Notes under the pieces: model-generated
What the model was told of the DNA's origin: nothing
Seen by the model: only the letters and a program-made list of their open reading frames with translations
Database searches by the model: none
NCBI RefSeq assembly: GCF_963675165.1
Contig: NC_087377.1
Coordinates: forward strand, 2,464,824-2,528,823
Reading direction: 5' to 3'
DNA from: Halichondria panicea
Lineage: Eukaryota > Porifera > Demospongiae > Suberitida > Halichondriidae
Length of the DNA: 64,000 nucleotides
Program-made: the position numbers and the translations under genes
Shown here: one piece after another, positions 1 through 10,474 of the stretch
Numbering within the stretch: position 1 is the stretch's first letter
Layout: each line of letters begins with the position of its first letter

Positions 1-511
1 CATCACTGGCTCAGCTCTCAAGTAATGTGGAATCACAGATAGAAGTCAAGAGAGAAACTGTTGTATCATGGTGGAATCACAATAGCAGTTTCCTTTCGGG
101 ACAAGGGTAATAATTATTGGAAAGTCCGGACCAATTCGGGACAGTTGGCACCTATGTGCTTCGTGCTGCATGAGGCCTGATTCATAGAATGACATGGTTC
201 AGTGTGATGGCTGTGAGACCAGTGGTATACTACTGTACATGCATGAAACGTGTGTGTGTGTGAGGATCGAGAGCTGCATTCAGTAACTGGCACTGCATAA
301 ACTGTGAAGACCATAGAAGACTGTATTGGTGTATTTTGAGAATGCACTGTCACATAATGTTACCGCTGTTGCGCTGGGGGCCTAAAATGTTAAAATTCTA
401 GGCCCGGGGGGGCCCAATCTCATGGGGCCTAAAATTTTATGACACCGGTACCGCCAAAATGTTAATAATATCCGCTGCTTAAGTATTGCAACACTCTTGC
501 GACCGTATAGT
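1..511. other. Intergenic, no gene seen
   Basis: No open frame with splice signals or recognisable protein similarity was found. The stretch is AT-rich, with a short G/C-rich patch near 374-425 in which a 'ggcctaaaat' word is repeated. Confidence 0.5.
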
Positions 512-568
512 TAACCGAATAGCCGCGGTTGACGCTTTGAAGCGTCAATACGTGAATAGCTGGTAGCC

Positions 569-596
569 GCGGTTGACGCTTTGAAGCGTCAACCGC
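569..596. repeat. Perfect 13-bp-arm hairpin at the left end of the element
   Basis: gcggttgacgctt, a 2-nt centre, then aagcgtcaaccgc form a perfect palindrome. A shorter version (ttgacgctt/aagcgtcaa) lies just upstream near 528-547. Repeated subterminal palindromes are typical transposase-binding arrangements of DNA transposons, although no transposase is visible here. Confidence 0.6.
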
Positions 597-1871
597 ACAT
601 TACTCTACTCTTAATTAATTTGTGGTGAGCTACAACCTTCCAGAGCTCCACAGCTTTGCAAGGCTTCTCTCGAAGGTCAACAGAAGCCGTACTGAGTCCG
701 ATCACCATAGGTTAGCAATCAAAAATTTGCTGAAATTTTCATGTGAAATTTGTATTTCAATATCAATCTCAAAAGTGAACATACATTATAATAAATACAA
801 TTACAATTAATTCTATGGTACAACAATGACTAAGAGGCCTCTGTACACAGGGGATGAGGTACTCCTAGGTATCCTGGATAGTAGTCACAGTGAGTAGACC
901 TTCTCAGACCCATATGATGGTGGTGGTTCCATGGCAGATAGCAGTGACGATAGTTTCACAGACCTGCATGAGGAAGAAGGAGTATTACCAACCAAGCAGA
1001 CCACCTCTAGAATCAATTGTTCTTACACACAGTAGAACATAACCTCCTCAGAGACAAACACCAGCCAACAAGCCAGCCATAAAGAAATTGAATTTTAAAT
1101 GTACCTTTGTTTGGGGTGGTGCCTAAAAGATCAAAAGATTATCATGCAATCAATACACACACTAAATTGAATAATAACATTCAGCCACATAATTATAATT
1201 GAATTGCTATAATAGACAGCAGACTAAAAATTAGGAATGTACAGGCACTAACTCACAAGCCAACAAACCTAAAAAAGTCTATTGAGAATGGCCATACACA
1301 AAGTACAGTACATCTCATACAAGGGTGCCAAATAATTATGAATCATGCAACCTTAGACATAATTATGTATAGGCTCCCACAAGCAAACTGACATGCAATG
1401 GAACTCATAGGCACATATAAAGCAATTGTGATCCTACAACAAACTGGGAGTTCATAAAAAGATTCAACTTTGGACACAGAAGAATTACAATGCATATCAC
1501 AGGCAAACACACAAGCCAACTAATCACACAAGCCAACTAATGACAAATTATGACCTAATCCTAGCTGGGGAGCATAACACAACCAACAAGCCTATTATGT
1601 TGGGAAGAAAATGTCCTTACACAAGTAAACAGTACACTCATAAGCCCAACAGCCTTTGCTTTCCCCTGAAAAGGTCAGAACATTATTATGCAATCAACCT
1701 CTGTACAAGTCATGTACAGTGAGCCTAATAGTAGTGAGCCTAATTGATTAGTAGCCTAATTGAATTGTAACCTTGGAAGCAAGCAGAAACTTCACACAAG
1801 CCTAGGCACAAGAATTAACTTTTGGCAGCACTGATAATGTAAATTGTTAGCAACATAAAGTATCATGCCAC

Positions 1872-1909
1872 AGGCACACACAGGGGGCACACACGCACGC
1901 ACGGGCGGG

Positions 1910-1953
<44 letters not shown>

Positions 1954-1960
1954 CGCGGGC
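1872..1960. repeat. CA-rich microsatellite
   Basis: An (AC)n tract of about 30 bp with interspersed G, flanked by CACGC-rich sequence. Long Cys/Val open frames on the minus strand here are artefacts of the dinucleotide repeat. Confidence 0.85.
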
Positions 1961-2159
1961 ACCAATAGTGAGTACACATGCAGCTATTAACAGAATACAT
2001 TGTGGATGAGACCAACAGATAGCTAAGCATAACACCTTTACATTGCAACACTGCTGAGCGTACATATTATAGGCTTCTGTATTTTAAACTCGGGCTTCAA
2101 CACACTGCTGGTGCAAGTATAGTTTACAAGCTACGTAGGTAAGCGTATAGTATTATCAG

Positions 2160-3035
2160 CTAAAAACATACGCACACAAAGCTTACCTCTAAAGTAATCT
2201 CTCGCTCTGTCCTTGGCTGGTTGACTCTTCGACTGTTCAGATAGAACTACAAGGTAGCTTGAAGAGAACTGTTACTGTTACTAAGGGGTGCATCTTTCTT
2301 TGCCACACTGAAACAAATAAATTGAATATCAAACAATGTACACTACACTCTAAAAACAGGCTCTAAACTAACTCAGCTTCTACACCAGTATACTTTACAC
2401 ACTCATAAGCTATCTAGGCAAGTGCATAAGCATATTAAATCAGCTCAGAGGCTTCTGAAGGCTTATACTAGCTACATAATCCTTGCTATATACGCACACA
2501 AAGCTTACCTCTGAAGTGATCCCTTGCTCTGGCCCTTGGCTGGTTGACTGTTTCGTTGGAAACCAGGAGATCCTGACACAGTAACTACTGTAGACTACTT
2601 TAGTAAGAAGTTGAATAAAGAAAACTGTCACTGTTTCCAAGTTATGCATCTTTCTTTGCTAGAGGCAAATGCTGAAAAAGAGAAAATAATTTGAATATCA
2701 AACGTTGTCGACTACACTCTAAAAACAGGCTCTAAACTCACAAAGCTACTCTTCCAGTATATTTCACACACTCAGAGGCTATCTAGGTAGGTGGACAAGC
2801 ATATTAAATCAGCTCAAAAGGCTTCTAAAGGCTGAACTAGGAAAATGATGATCGCTATACACACACAGAGCTTACTTGTGAAATGATCCTTCGCTGGGGC
2901 CTTGGCTGGTATACTCCTCCGTTCAAAACTTAGAGATCCTGGCAGAGTAGCTATTCTAGACTAGTTTGCAACAAAGTTGCCTGCAGAAAACTACTACTAC
3001 TTCTTAGCTACGCATCTTTCTTTGCTAAGAGCTGA
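2160..3035. repeat. Three tandem diverged repeats of about 320-370 bp
   Basis: A block starting gcttacctctaaagt at 2181 recurs diverged at 2503 and 2870, each followed about 40 bp later by ccttggctggt and then by catctttctttgc. Read on the minus strand, each ends in a donor-like AG|GTAAGC, so these could be repeated exons, but the three reading frames do not agree. I treat them as internal repeats of the surrounding element. Confidence 0.6.
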
Positions 3036-3393
3036 TAATGAAAGTAATTTAAAATTAATTAGATTTTGGTTCCACGGTGGGCGGTACTACGTATGAAATC
3101 ATAACCGCGGCTATTCGGTTAATGGACAAAATGTAAGCTTTAAAGCACCAGAAAACACATGGATAGGAGAATATAAAACCAGTTATGGTAGGTAGGATTT
3201 GAAGGATACCCTTGCTGGCATACATAGAAGGGATAATGATGAGACAACAGGCAGGCTTTAATCAATTACCTCAGTAGATAGCAAACACATTAAAATCGAG
3301 ACAGCAATCAAAATCCATGGCGTATGCAATTGCCACGCCAATTTTTGTAACTTATTATCAATTGAAAACAACGTTGTCATGTATACTATGCAT

Positions 3394-3595
3394 ATCGTAT
3401 AGTGGGTAATCATAACGGCGAGTAAAAATATTTGTTATTTTTGTGGGGAATCTTCATGGCCTACACGAAATTTTCACCTACGAAAACGTAGGTATGCTTA
3501 TACAGTAACGCATACTATACTCGCGAAAATCACCATTTCCCATTCAGTGAAACGAATCTCACGAACATTTACCCACTATGATTATATGGTAGTAA
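3394..3595. mobile_element. Diverged MITE of the 'ccgtatag(c/t)gggtaa' family
   Basis: The left end reads cgtatagtgggtaat and the right end reads acccactatgattatatgg, inverted relative to each other. The interior has the 'aaaatattcgttattt...gtggg' and 'cacgaatattacccacta' blocks found at 15161, 38875 and 63403. No coding capacity. It is more diverged than the other copies. Confidence 0.6.
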
Positions 3596-4414
3596 GACTT
3601 TTGCTCAGAAGTAGAGATACAAAAACCTGTTCACATTTCTTAAGCTCAGATGGCACCAATGCAAAACTGTGAAAATACTTTCAATGTAAGTACAACCAGA
3701 AGTCTCGAGGTCAGCTGCGCGTTTACCTCCTCAAGAGAAGGCCACACACAGATTGAAGCCAGTACAAGAGCACTGACTTACACTTGTACCTCTGCTTCAG
3801 AGCAAAATGAGCAAAAATAAAATTGCTTCTCCTCCAAACACTTCAAGCTTTTTAAACTAGTCCGCCAATTCTTAATTTCATGAAAACATTCTCCCTTAGG
3901 TATTACAATAGAGATATAATAATACAGTCCTACACTTTGCCCACTTTATGTGTTACCTCATTGAAATCAATTTAGCATTATTATAAATTAGGTATGGGCA
4001 AAGTGTAGTATCTGTTGTAATTTGTTTCACCTTATAATTATCACGGAGCTCAGACAATGGAAGATACCAGACTTGAGTTTCATTCTGATTTCTGTCACAG
4101 ATCTTGATCCTTTGATATCGTAGAAACGGAACTTGCACGCATGCAGCAGTAATTCAGTCTGCAGATGTGATGCATGTGTAGTCAGGGGGAATCAAAGTGA
4201 TAAGAACACATGCATGTTCAATGCTGTTAACAAGGTGCAACAGAGAATTTCCTAACAGCAAAACCACAATAGATAATGATTTCTTAAGCCTAAACTTGCA
4301 CCAAGCAAGAGTACTCAACAAAACAGCCCCTATAAAGGCCACCTCTGTATAATGACCAAAACATTGCTCCACAAATGTGTTCAGTGCAAGCATTCTTCAT
4401 GCAGATAATCTTGT
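3596..4414. other. Intergenic, no gene seen
   Basis: AT-rich sequence with only short, unsupported open frames on either strand. No splice-bounded exon, repeat or RNA gene was recognised. Confidence 0.45.
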
Positions 4415-5152
4415 ACAGCTAAGGTCCTAGACTTCATCACATAATTGTTCAATGGTTTAGGTATCCTGACAATCCCTTTATGGGTGTTACAAATGTTCAC
4501 AGTGTTTATAATTCATGATTTACTGGTTTTCAGGTACACTTTTGGTTAGAGTAATAACTTTTGAAAAATTAATAGCTTAGCTTTCAAATTTCTGTAGTAA
4601 GTTTACAGATAAATGGGCTACATTTTGATACCAAGAACATCCTATATGCTTATTCCATTGCTGAGATAACACTGAAAAGCTACATAATTTACTATTTTCT
4701 ACTGTTTTGATGACATCGCAGCTGCAAACCACAAACCAGTGATGCTTTAATCAACCACAAACGTAATTAAAAGTGGGCGGACAGTTATTGTACGCCCACT
4801 TACATTACATGTTAATTTGAGTGTCATTGATTTGTGGTTAGCAGCTTGTGATGTCATCAAAACAGTAGAAAATAGTAGAATATGTAGTTTTTCAGTGATA
4901 TTCAACAATGGAATAAGCATAGAGGATGTTCTTGGTATCAAAATGTAGCCCATTTATTTGTAAACTTACCAGAGAACTTTTAACGCTAAGCTATAAAATT
5001 TTCAGAAGATATTACTCTAACCAAAAGTGTACCTAAAAACCGGTAAATGATGAATTATAGACACTGTGAGCATATGTAAGACCCATAAAGGGATGGTCAG
5101 GATACCTAAACCATTAATCTATTGTGTGATAAAAGTCCAAGACCTTAGCTGT
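4415..5152. mobile_element. Long fold-back (inverted repeat) element, 738 bp
   Basis: The left arm begins acagctaaggtcc and the right arm ends with the inverse, gaccttagctgt. Pairing continues inward through caatggtttaggtatcctga / tcaggatacctaaaccatt, ataaatgggctacattttg / caaaatgtagcccattt, and gtgggcg...cgcccac at the centre near 4775-4800. Each arm is about 350 bp with mismatches and small indels. No protein is encoded. This is a fold-back or hairpin MITE; if transcribed it would give a long dsRNA hairpin. Confidence 0.8.
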
Positions 5153-7704
5153 TTAAGGTTAGTGTTTTATTACTCTAACCGGTTACCCACTATAACAATT
5201 TGCTGTTGTTCTATTAATCACCACAAACCCACCACCTTATGTTTCAATGGAAACATTTTTGATACGTTGTAGTTCAGTCATTCATCTACACACGGGTATC
5301 AACACCATTTCTTAGAAATGCTCCAATCAAAAGATATTTACATTTAAGTACAACTACTCACACATTTGTGGTAATCTACTCTCTAGACTAAATGAACTGT
5401 ACATACTATAAGCTTTTCAACACTGCTATCACAGGTTTGGTTTGGCCCTAACGATATACTACATGGTACTCTTCTTTTGCAAGTGAAAGTCTGCAATCCA
5501 CTGTGTGTATGGATGTGATGACTGAGAGGTGTAATGACTAGGACAGAATAGGTGTGGCTTAGTAGATTAGATGATAGATTAGGCATGGGTTCGATTCCCT
5601 TGGGGGACTTTTCTTACATTTTTTTAATAATTTCTCTAATACTACATACTTCCTCTCAAGTCATAGAATCAAGTTGGGGCATCGCCCGCTTTCACGGAAA
5701 CCAGGCAACAACATTAATTTTTTTGTAGAAGTGGCCAAAATAGTTCAACTAACACTAAAAGTATTTTGATCATATCTAACAATCTAATAGTGGTTTTGCT
5801 GTGGCATGCACTCTGTTGCAAGTCACTGTATACATTTCCCACTCTGCACAAAACCCACAAGTGTGTGACTGAGGCAAAACAGTTGGTAAACCACAGACAT
5901 AAGACACTGCCTACTTCTCACAACATGAGTAACAACTGTAGCTAGAGAATAAAGGACTGCAAGCCTCTCTGTACCAGCTATCCTCTCTGTACCAGCAATT
6001 CAAGCCTCTCTGCACCAGATACCCTTGATATTGTAAGCAATTCCTATACTAGGTTTGTGAGCTACTACTACTAGTCACACAGACTGAATGTCTGGAGCTA
6101 TAAGAGAGAAACTGTCTCCTCAGCGTCGGGGCAAGGTACTTTAGATAGTTCTATATAGTTTTTTTACATGTATACTGGAAAATACCCTCTAGACCTACTT
6201 TGAGTGTAACCAGTAATATATTCCCCATACATGCACCCAGCAATACTATGTTCACCTGATGGGATGTTGTGGGGGGGGGGGGGGGCTGCATGGGGTAACT
6301 GGATTAAGACTCTCATGCAGGGGGGTGGAGTCTTGTACACCCTTGCAGCTGGAAGGCCTGGGAGAGAAAAAAAGGATGAAATGTGAAGACATCTGCAGAA
6401 CAACAATTAACGTTGTTAGCATGCATGATTGCTGAATACACTGTATATAGTTTATACAATTAATTTTAATTATACTGAATATAAATGTTTCCTCACTAGT
6501 GTAGCGCCTCCATGATTATGCAGCCAGTCAGTGACATCAATCTCGCTCGCTGGTTTGTGTTGTCACTAAGAGTTGAGACATCTGCAAAACAGCAAAACAG
6601 GCAATAATTGTTAGCTGGTTGCAGAATACAGACTGCAGAATTATTAATGCACAGAATAATATTATTGTGACAATGACCTAACAGCAAAACTCATGCTTGC
6701 GCTTACTAGTTATACATATATACAACTATAGGATTTTATTATACACAGCAATCCACTTACCATCAGTTGCTTGGGTGGTTGGAAAGACACTATTTTCCTC
6801 TGGTGAGTTTCTTCATCCTCCACGAGGAGGTTGCGCAATCAGTAGATCTACGCATGTGCAGAAATAGTGAGCCCCACCCCCCTTCTTGTTTTTGCACACA
6901 TGGACTGTTTCCCATGTTTAATATAGCTATGGCAGCTAGCTGTGGGCCTCAAGGATCCCACTTCTGTACAAGCCAACTCCTGGAAGGAGGAGTAGGTATA
7001 ATGTTTGCATTCCCAAGTTTATGTTCATTTTTTATTCTGGTTCTCAATAACATTGCTGCTGAATTATTAGCAAGAGCGGGTGCATGTGATACACAACTGT
7101 TACAAGACTAATAGTTGATGGTTTCAAATGTTCAAGACTATGGACTTCAGAGAACTGATCTCTCGTTCCCTCGTGACATCCCAGCAGCTGGCTATCTTGT
7201 TAACTGCGACTTCTCTTTAGTTTACCTGAGAGAGAGAGAGAGAGAGAGAGAGAGGTTATCATGCAAACAATGTAGGAGGAGGGTCTAATGTGTATAATAA
7301 TCAATTTTCAGTTAATAAAGGTATTGACTAAATATTGACCAGGTGCATGTTTCCTTTACCATTCAATCAATGGGTATCCCAACTCTTTGAAATCGGATGT
7401 TCGTAGTACAACCTAAAATTTAGCTATAAAATTCTGAAAAGTACATGCACCCATTTATACTGAATAATTATATAGCCCAAGCTATGGACAATTTGGGCCT
7501 GACCGATCTAAAAACACCATTATTGGACGTTCCAAACAAATATACTGTGTTTGGTCCTGCTTGGTCTAAATACAGTTACCATAAGACCTCAATTTAATTA
7601 AAGTGACACTTTTAAATTGGAGGTAGGTACACCTAGTACCAAGAATAGAGAGAGTATCGAACGTAGGCATACTGTGTATCGAAAGTAGATGTCATCACCC
7701 ACAC
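5153..7704. other. Intergenic with simple repeats, no gene supported
   Basis: Contains short tandem copies of 'cctctctgtaccag' near 5961-6020, a G14 run near 6271, and a GA microsatellite at about 7221-7254. Open frames here (the longest is 114 codons at 6767) have no splice context, no recognisable domain and ordinary composition, so I regard them as chance. Confidence 0.45.
5545..5612 (+). other. Possible tRNA-derived sequence (A- and B-box like)
   Basis: tggcttagtag resembles a tRNA A box, and gggttcgattccc about 35 bp downstream is a good B box/T-arm. A 7-bp acceptor stem and a cloverleaf cannot be formed, so this is not a functional tRNA. It may be a SINE fragment or chance. Confidence 0.25.
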
Positions 7705-8215
7705 TTGGATTGTCAAATTTCCCCGTATGTCCCGAGGGGGGGGGGGTAGTGGGGCAACACCAGAGGAGGTCTGACATGCGTGCACGAATCACTATATAGT
7801 TCAGTGCATTGTGGTCACGTGATATGTCCAGGCCAAATGCACTAGCACTTGTAGTGATTCCTGCACGCATGTCGGACCTCCCCGACCTCTGGGGCAACAC
7901 ATTGATGATAGGTGCACTACAACAAAGGGAGCTAGAGAGCTAGTCTATAGATAGAGTATCTGGGTCCACTCAATAAGACATGACACTACTCACCCTAGCA
8001 TTGTCCAGCTCCCTCTGCAGACTAGCCACCATATCCACCAGCAGCAGCACTTAGTCAGGATGCCTTGAGACAGTCACTCTCTGGCTAGCTCTCTCTCTTC
8101 ACTGCTTGTAGCCTTGTGTGCATGGAGCCATCTCTGTTAGAAACTGGGATCTATATACTGAGCTATATATACTGTTTCAATGCTGCCTAGCTGTGAAGCT
8201 CTTAGTCTAGTCAGA
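7705..8215 (-). repeat. Inverted dispersed copy of the 17,865-18,350 block
   Basis: Reverse-complement reading matches 17865-18350 (and 41065-41550) closely over the whole length. It includes a hairpin MITE with arms around aggtccgacatgcgtgcacg, the G-run 'gggacatacgggg', and a short first-exon-like segment. On the minus strand the segment at 8032-7994 reads ATG followed by 12 codons (MVASLQRELDNAR) and GTGAGT. It may be a duplicated promoter plus first exon, but no downstream exon was identified. Confidence 0.65.
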
Positions 8216-8874
8216 GTCCAGTCTACGGTAGCTATACAGTCGAATGGCCAAGGCAAAATTTACCTCACGAACCGGAAGTACTTCCTGTTGTCTATCTGGA
8301 TCTGCGGTTTCAAGCTCAATTTCTGCACTAACTTTAGCTCAGTGTAACTTTTTATTCCTTGCATGTATACAATATATATTTGCATCTTCTTTATTGTTAT
8401 TGCATCCTCTTCATAACAATATGTATATCACAATTTTAACACAGAGTCTTGCTTTACAACGAGAGCTTTTTGTGCAGCCACCAAATCTTGCGGTTTTGAC
8501 CTACCTGCACATTAGCCGATGTAAAAAACGGTTCCGCACTCCCTCCCAGCTCCAAAGTTTGCATATCAATAGTTTAAAGGCTGATGCCGAATATTTCCAA
8601 AAAACTGGACTGTTCTACTGGATATTCATTACGGTAGAGCATGTCAAAGTGGGCGTACTTCACACACCAACCACATGGTGTTACTAGTTGAGCCACTTGT
8701 CTGAGTTCTGGCAAGGTATAAAGACAATGCACATACATCAACAAACTTATATCATCTATTCTACAACACACTAAATTAATAGAATGATCATGAAATTGCT
8801 AGAAGAAAGTTACGTCATGTAAGTTCAGCAGTACATTCAGGCCGATATGCACCGATTGTGCAAACAATGCATGC

Positions 8875-9066
8875 ATGTGCTCTCTCTGTGTAAGAAAACT
8901 AGAGAGACCTCTCCAAATTTTTCCACCCCAAATCCTGGAAGTGCTGCAGCAACTCCAAGCTGCTGAGTCGTTTCTCGATATACAACCTGAAAACTATAGT
9001 TGCTTGCTTTGTAGGAAGAATGTTATATATAGCGTCTCACCTATAGATGCATGGAGAAAGAATAAG
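8875..9066 (+). CDS. Possible exon with two CxxC pairs, unknown function
   Basis: An open stretch starting at ATG 8875 reads MCSLC... and 40 residues later SCLLCRKN, ending before a weak donor at aag|gtattg. The two CxxC pairs suggest a small zinc-binding module such as those at the N-terminus of many invertebrate and transposon-derived proteins. I do not recognise the family and no following exon was found before the assembly gap. It could be a chance frame. Confidence 0.3.
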
Positions 9067-9454
9067 GTATTGTCAAACTGTTATAATTCATTGTACAATA
9101 TTTATTCAAATTACAGCACCACAAAATTAGTAGCTATGATTTTCTAGTGGCTCATAATTTGCACAAAATAGAATTCTAGTTTTTTGGTGCTTACTAATAG
9201 TCTAAGAGTGGCGCTTAACGTCAAGTAATGGAAGCTGTTCACTGTATAACCACCTTGATTTCAGGCCGCGTTTTTAAGCGCCAGTAATACAAGCACCCAT
9301 TCTGGAATTGTATTACAGCACTCAATCGCAATTATTATTTGAACTAGGCACTTCTATTTAGGGTGGTGCTGTATTAAAATTAGCACAATTTCCTCCAATT
9401 TATGCTACTCTTTTTTAATGGTATACTATAATTAAAACAGTCGATCATTACTAC

Positions 9455-9654
9455 NNNNNNNNNNNNNNNNNNNNNNNNNNNNNNNNNNNNNNNNNNNNNN
9501 NNNNNNNNNNNNNNNNNNNNNNNNNNNNNNNNNNNNNNNNNNNNNNNNNNNNNNNNNNNNNNNNNNNNNNNNNNNNNNNNNNNNNNNNNNNNNNNNNNNN
9601 NNNNNNNNNNNNNNNNNNNNNNNNNNNNNNNNNNNNNNNNNNNNNNNNNNNNNN
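9455..9654. other. Assembly gap (200 N)
   Basis: Exactly 200 undetermined bases, probably an arbitrary scaffold gap length. Any gene structure crossing it is unknown. Confidence 1.
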
Positions 9655-9830
9655 CGATTCGTGTGTTCCCGGACCCCATACAGAGGACTCGTCCCGACCA
9701 CCCCACATCACTGGTGAGAGGCTCATGCAGAGGACTCATAATTAGAAACCTGCCATTTCATTCTTTAATGCCGTTACATACACGTATACGTATTGCTAAC
9801 ATTTCCTACTGCATATGTATAATTATACAG

Positions 9831-9893
9831 ATCCTCTAGCCCCAGGACACCACAAAAGATTATTGGGATCAGGTGAAAAAGTTGAAACTATAA
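9831..9893 (+). pseudogene. Relic of the ROC-gene linker exon, cut by a MITE
   Basis: After tatacag the sequence atcctctagccccaggaca... and gaaaaagttgaaact aligns with the linker exon at 15516-15611 (and 39217-39312), reading DPLAPG...EKVET against DPLASG...EKVET. Similarity stops where a MITE begins at 9896. This looks like the remains of a third ROC-COR gene copy left of the duplication. Confidence 0.6.
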
Positions 9894-9895
9894 TT

Positions 9896-10165
9896 ACGCA
9901 ACTCCAATAGACTGTGCACAAAAAGCATTCCTCCACTCCTACGTCACAGATACTGGCTGTTGTAACCGCAACAAGCAGGAAAGGCAATGAATAAAATTAG
10001 TAACACTGTTATTCATTGCCTTTCTACCCCAGTTGTAAATGAATAACATTAGTGATAATCATCAATATGTTATTCATTGAAAGTTGATTCACAGTTTATA
10101 CAACAGCATGTGGTTGTGACGTAGGCCTGAAGGAACGCCTACTATGGTTTTAAGTGGAGTTGCGT
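9896..10165. mobile_element. 270-bp MITE with 11-bp terminal inverted repeats
   Basis: acgcaactcca at 9896-9906 is inverted at 10155-10165. Inside lie further inverted blocks, including aaggcaatgaataa (9981) against ttattcattgcctt (10009), and ctacgtcac against gtgacgtag. No coding capacity. It is inserted into the relic exon at 9831-9893. Confidence 0.7.
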
Positions 10166-10474
10166 ACTCTTCCTAATGAACTCTTGGTGTTACATATCCT
10201 ATGTGATTAGTAATATGCTACTCCCCTACCATGTTAGGTTTATTAATGCTGAGTCAGCTAAACATGTTTTAATCCTCACCCAGAGGACGCAGGAGCAATA
10301 GTCTAATAATTACGGTCTTAATGACGAATGTTATTCATTGCCTTTCCTACAGCAGTTGAGATTTTTATCAGCCTCAAGTGATTCTGACCTTTTTTCAGTG
10401 TACGGCCTATAGTCAGTCATTGGAGTTGGTTTTTATGTACTGACTGTCAGACAATTGTCTCATTCCTCCTCCAG

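Larger units (their letters stand above)
512..3121. mobile_element. Putative 2.6-kb element with 20-bp terminal inverted repeats
   Basis: The sequence ttaaccgaatagccgcggtt at 512-531 recurs as its exact reverse complement at 3102-3121. The left end also has subterminal palindromes around ttgacgctt/aagcgtcaa. The interior is AT-rich and carries three tandem diverged repeats (about 2160-3035) and a CA tract, and no transposase is recognisable. I infer a non-autonomous DNA transposon or a large MITE. A chance pair of short inverted repeats is less likely given the perfect 20-bp match, but no target-site duplication was established. Confidence 0.5.

Noticed and set aside
5545..5612. Functional tRNA gene
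   Set aside because: The T-arm motif is good but no acceptor stem or cloverleaf can be drawn.
8244..8687. 147-codon open frame
   Set aside because: Ordinary composition, no recognisable domain, no splice context; not enough to call a gene.
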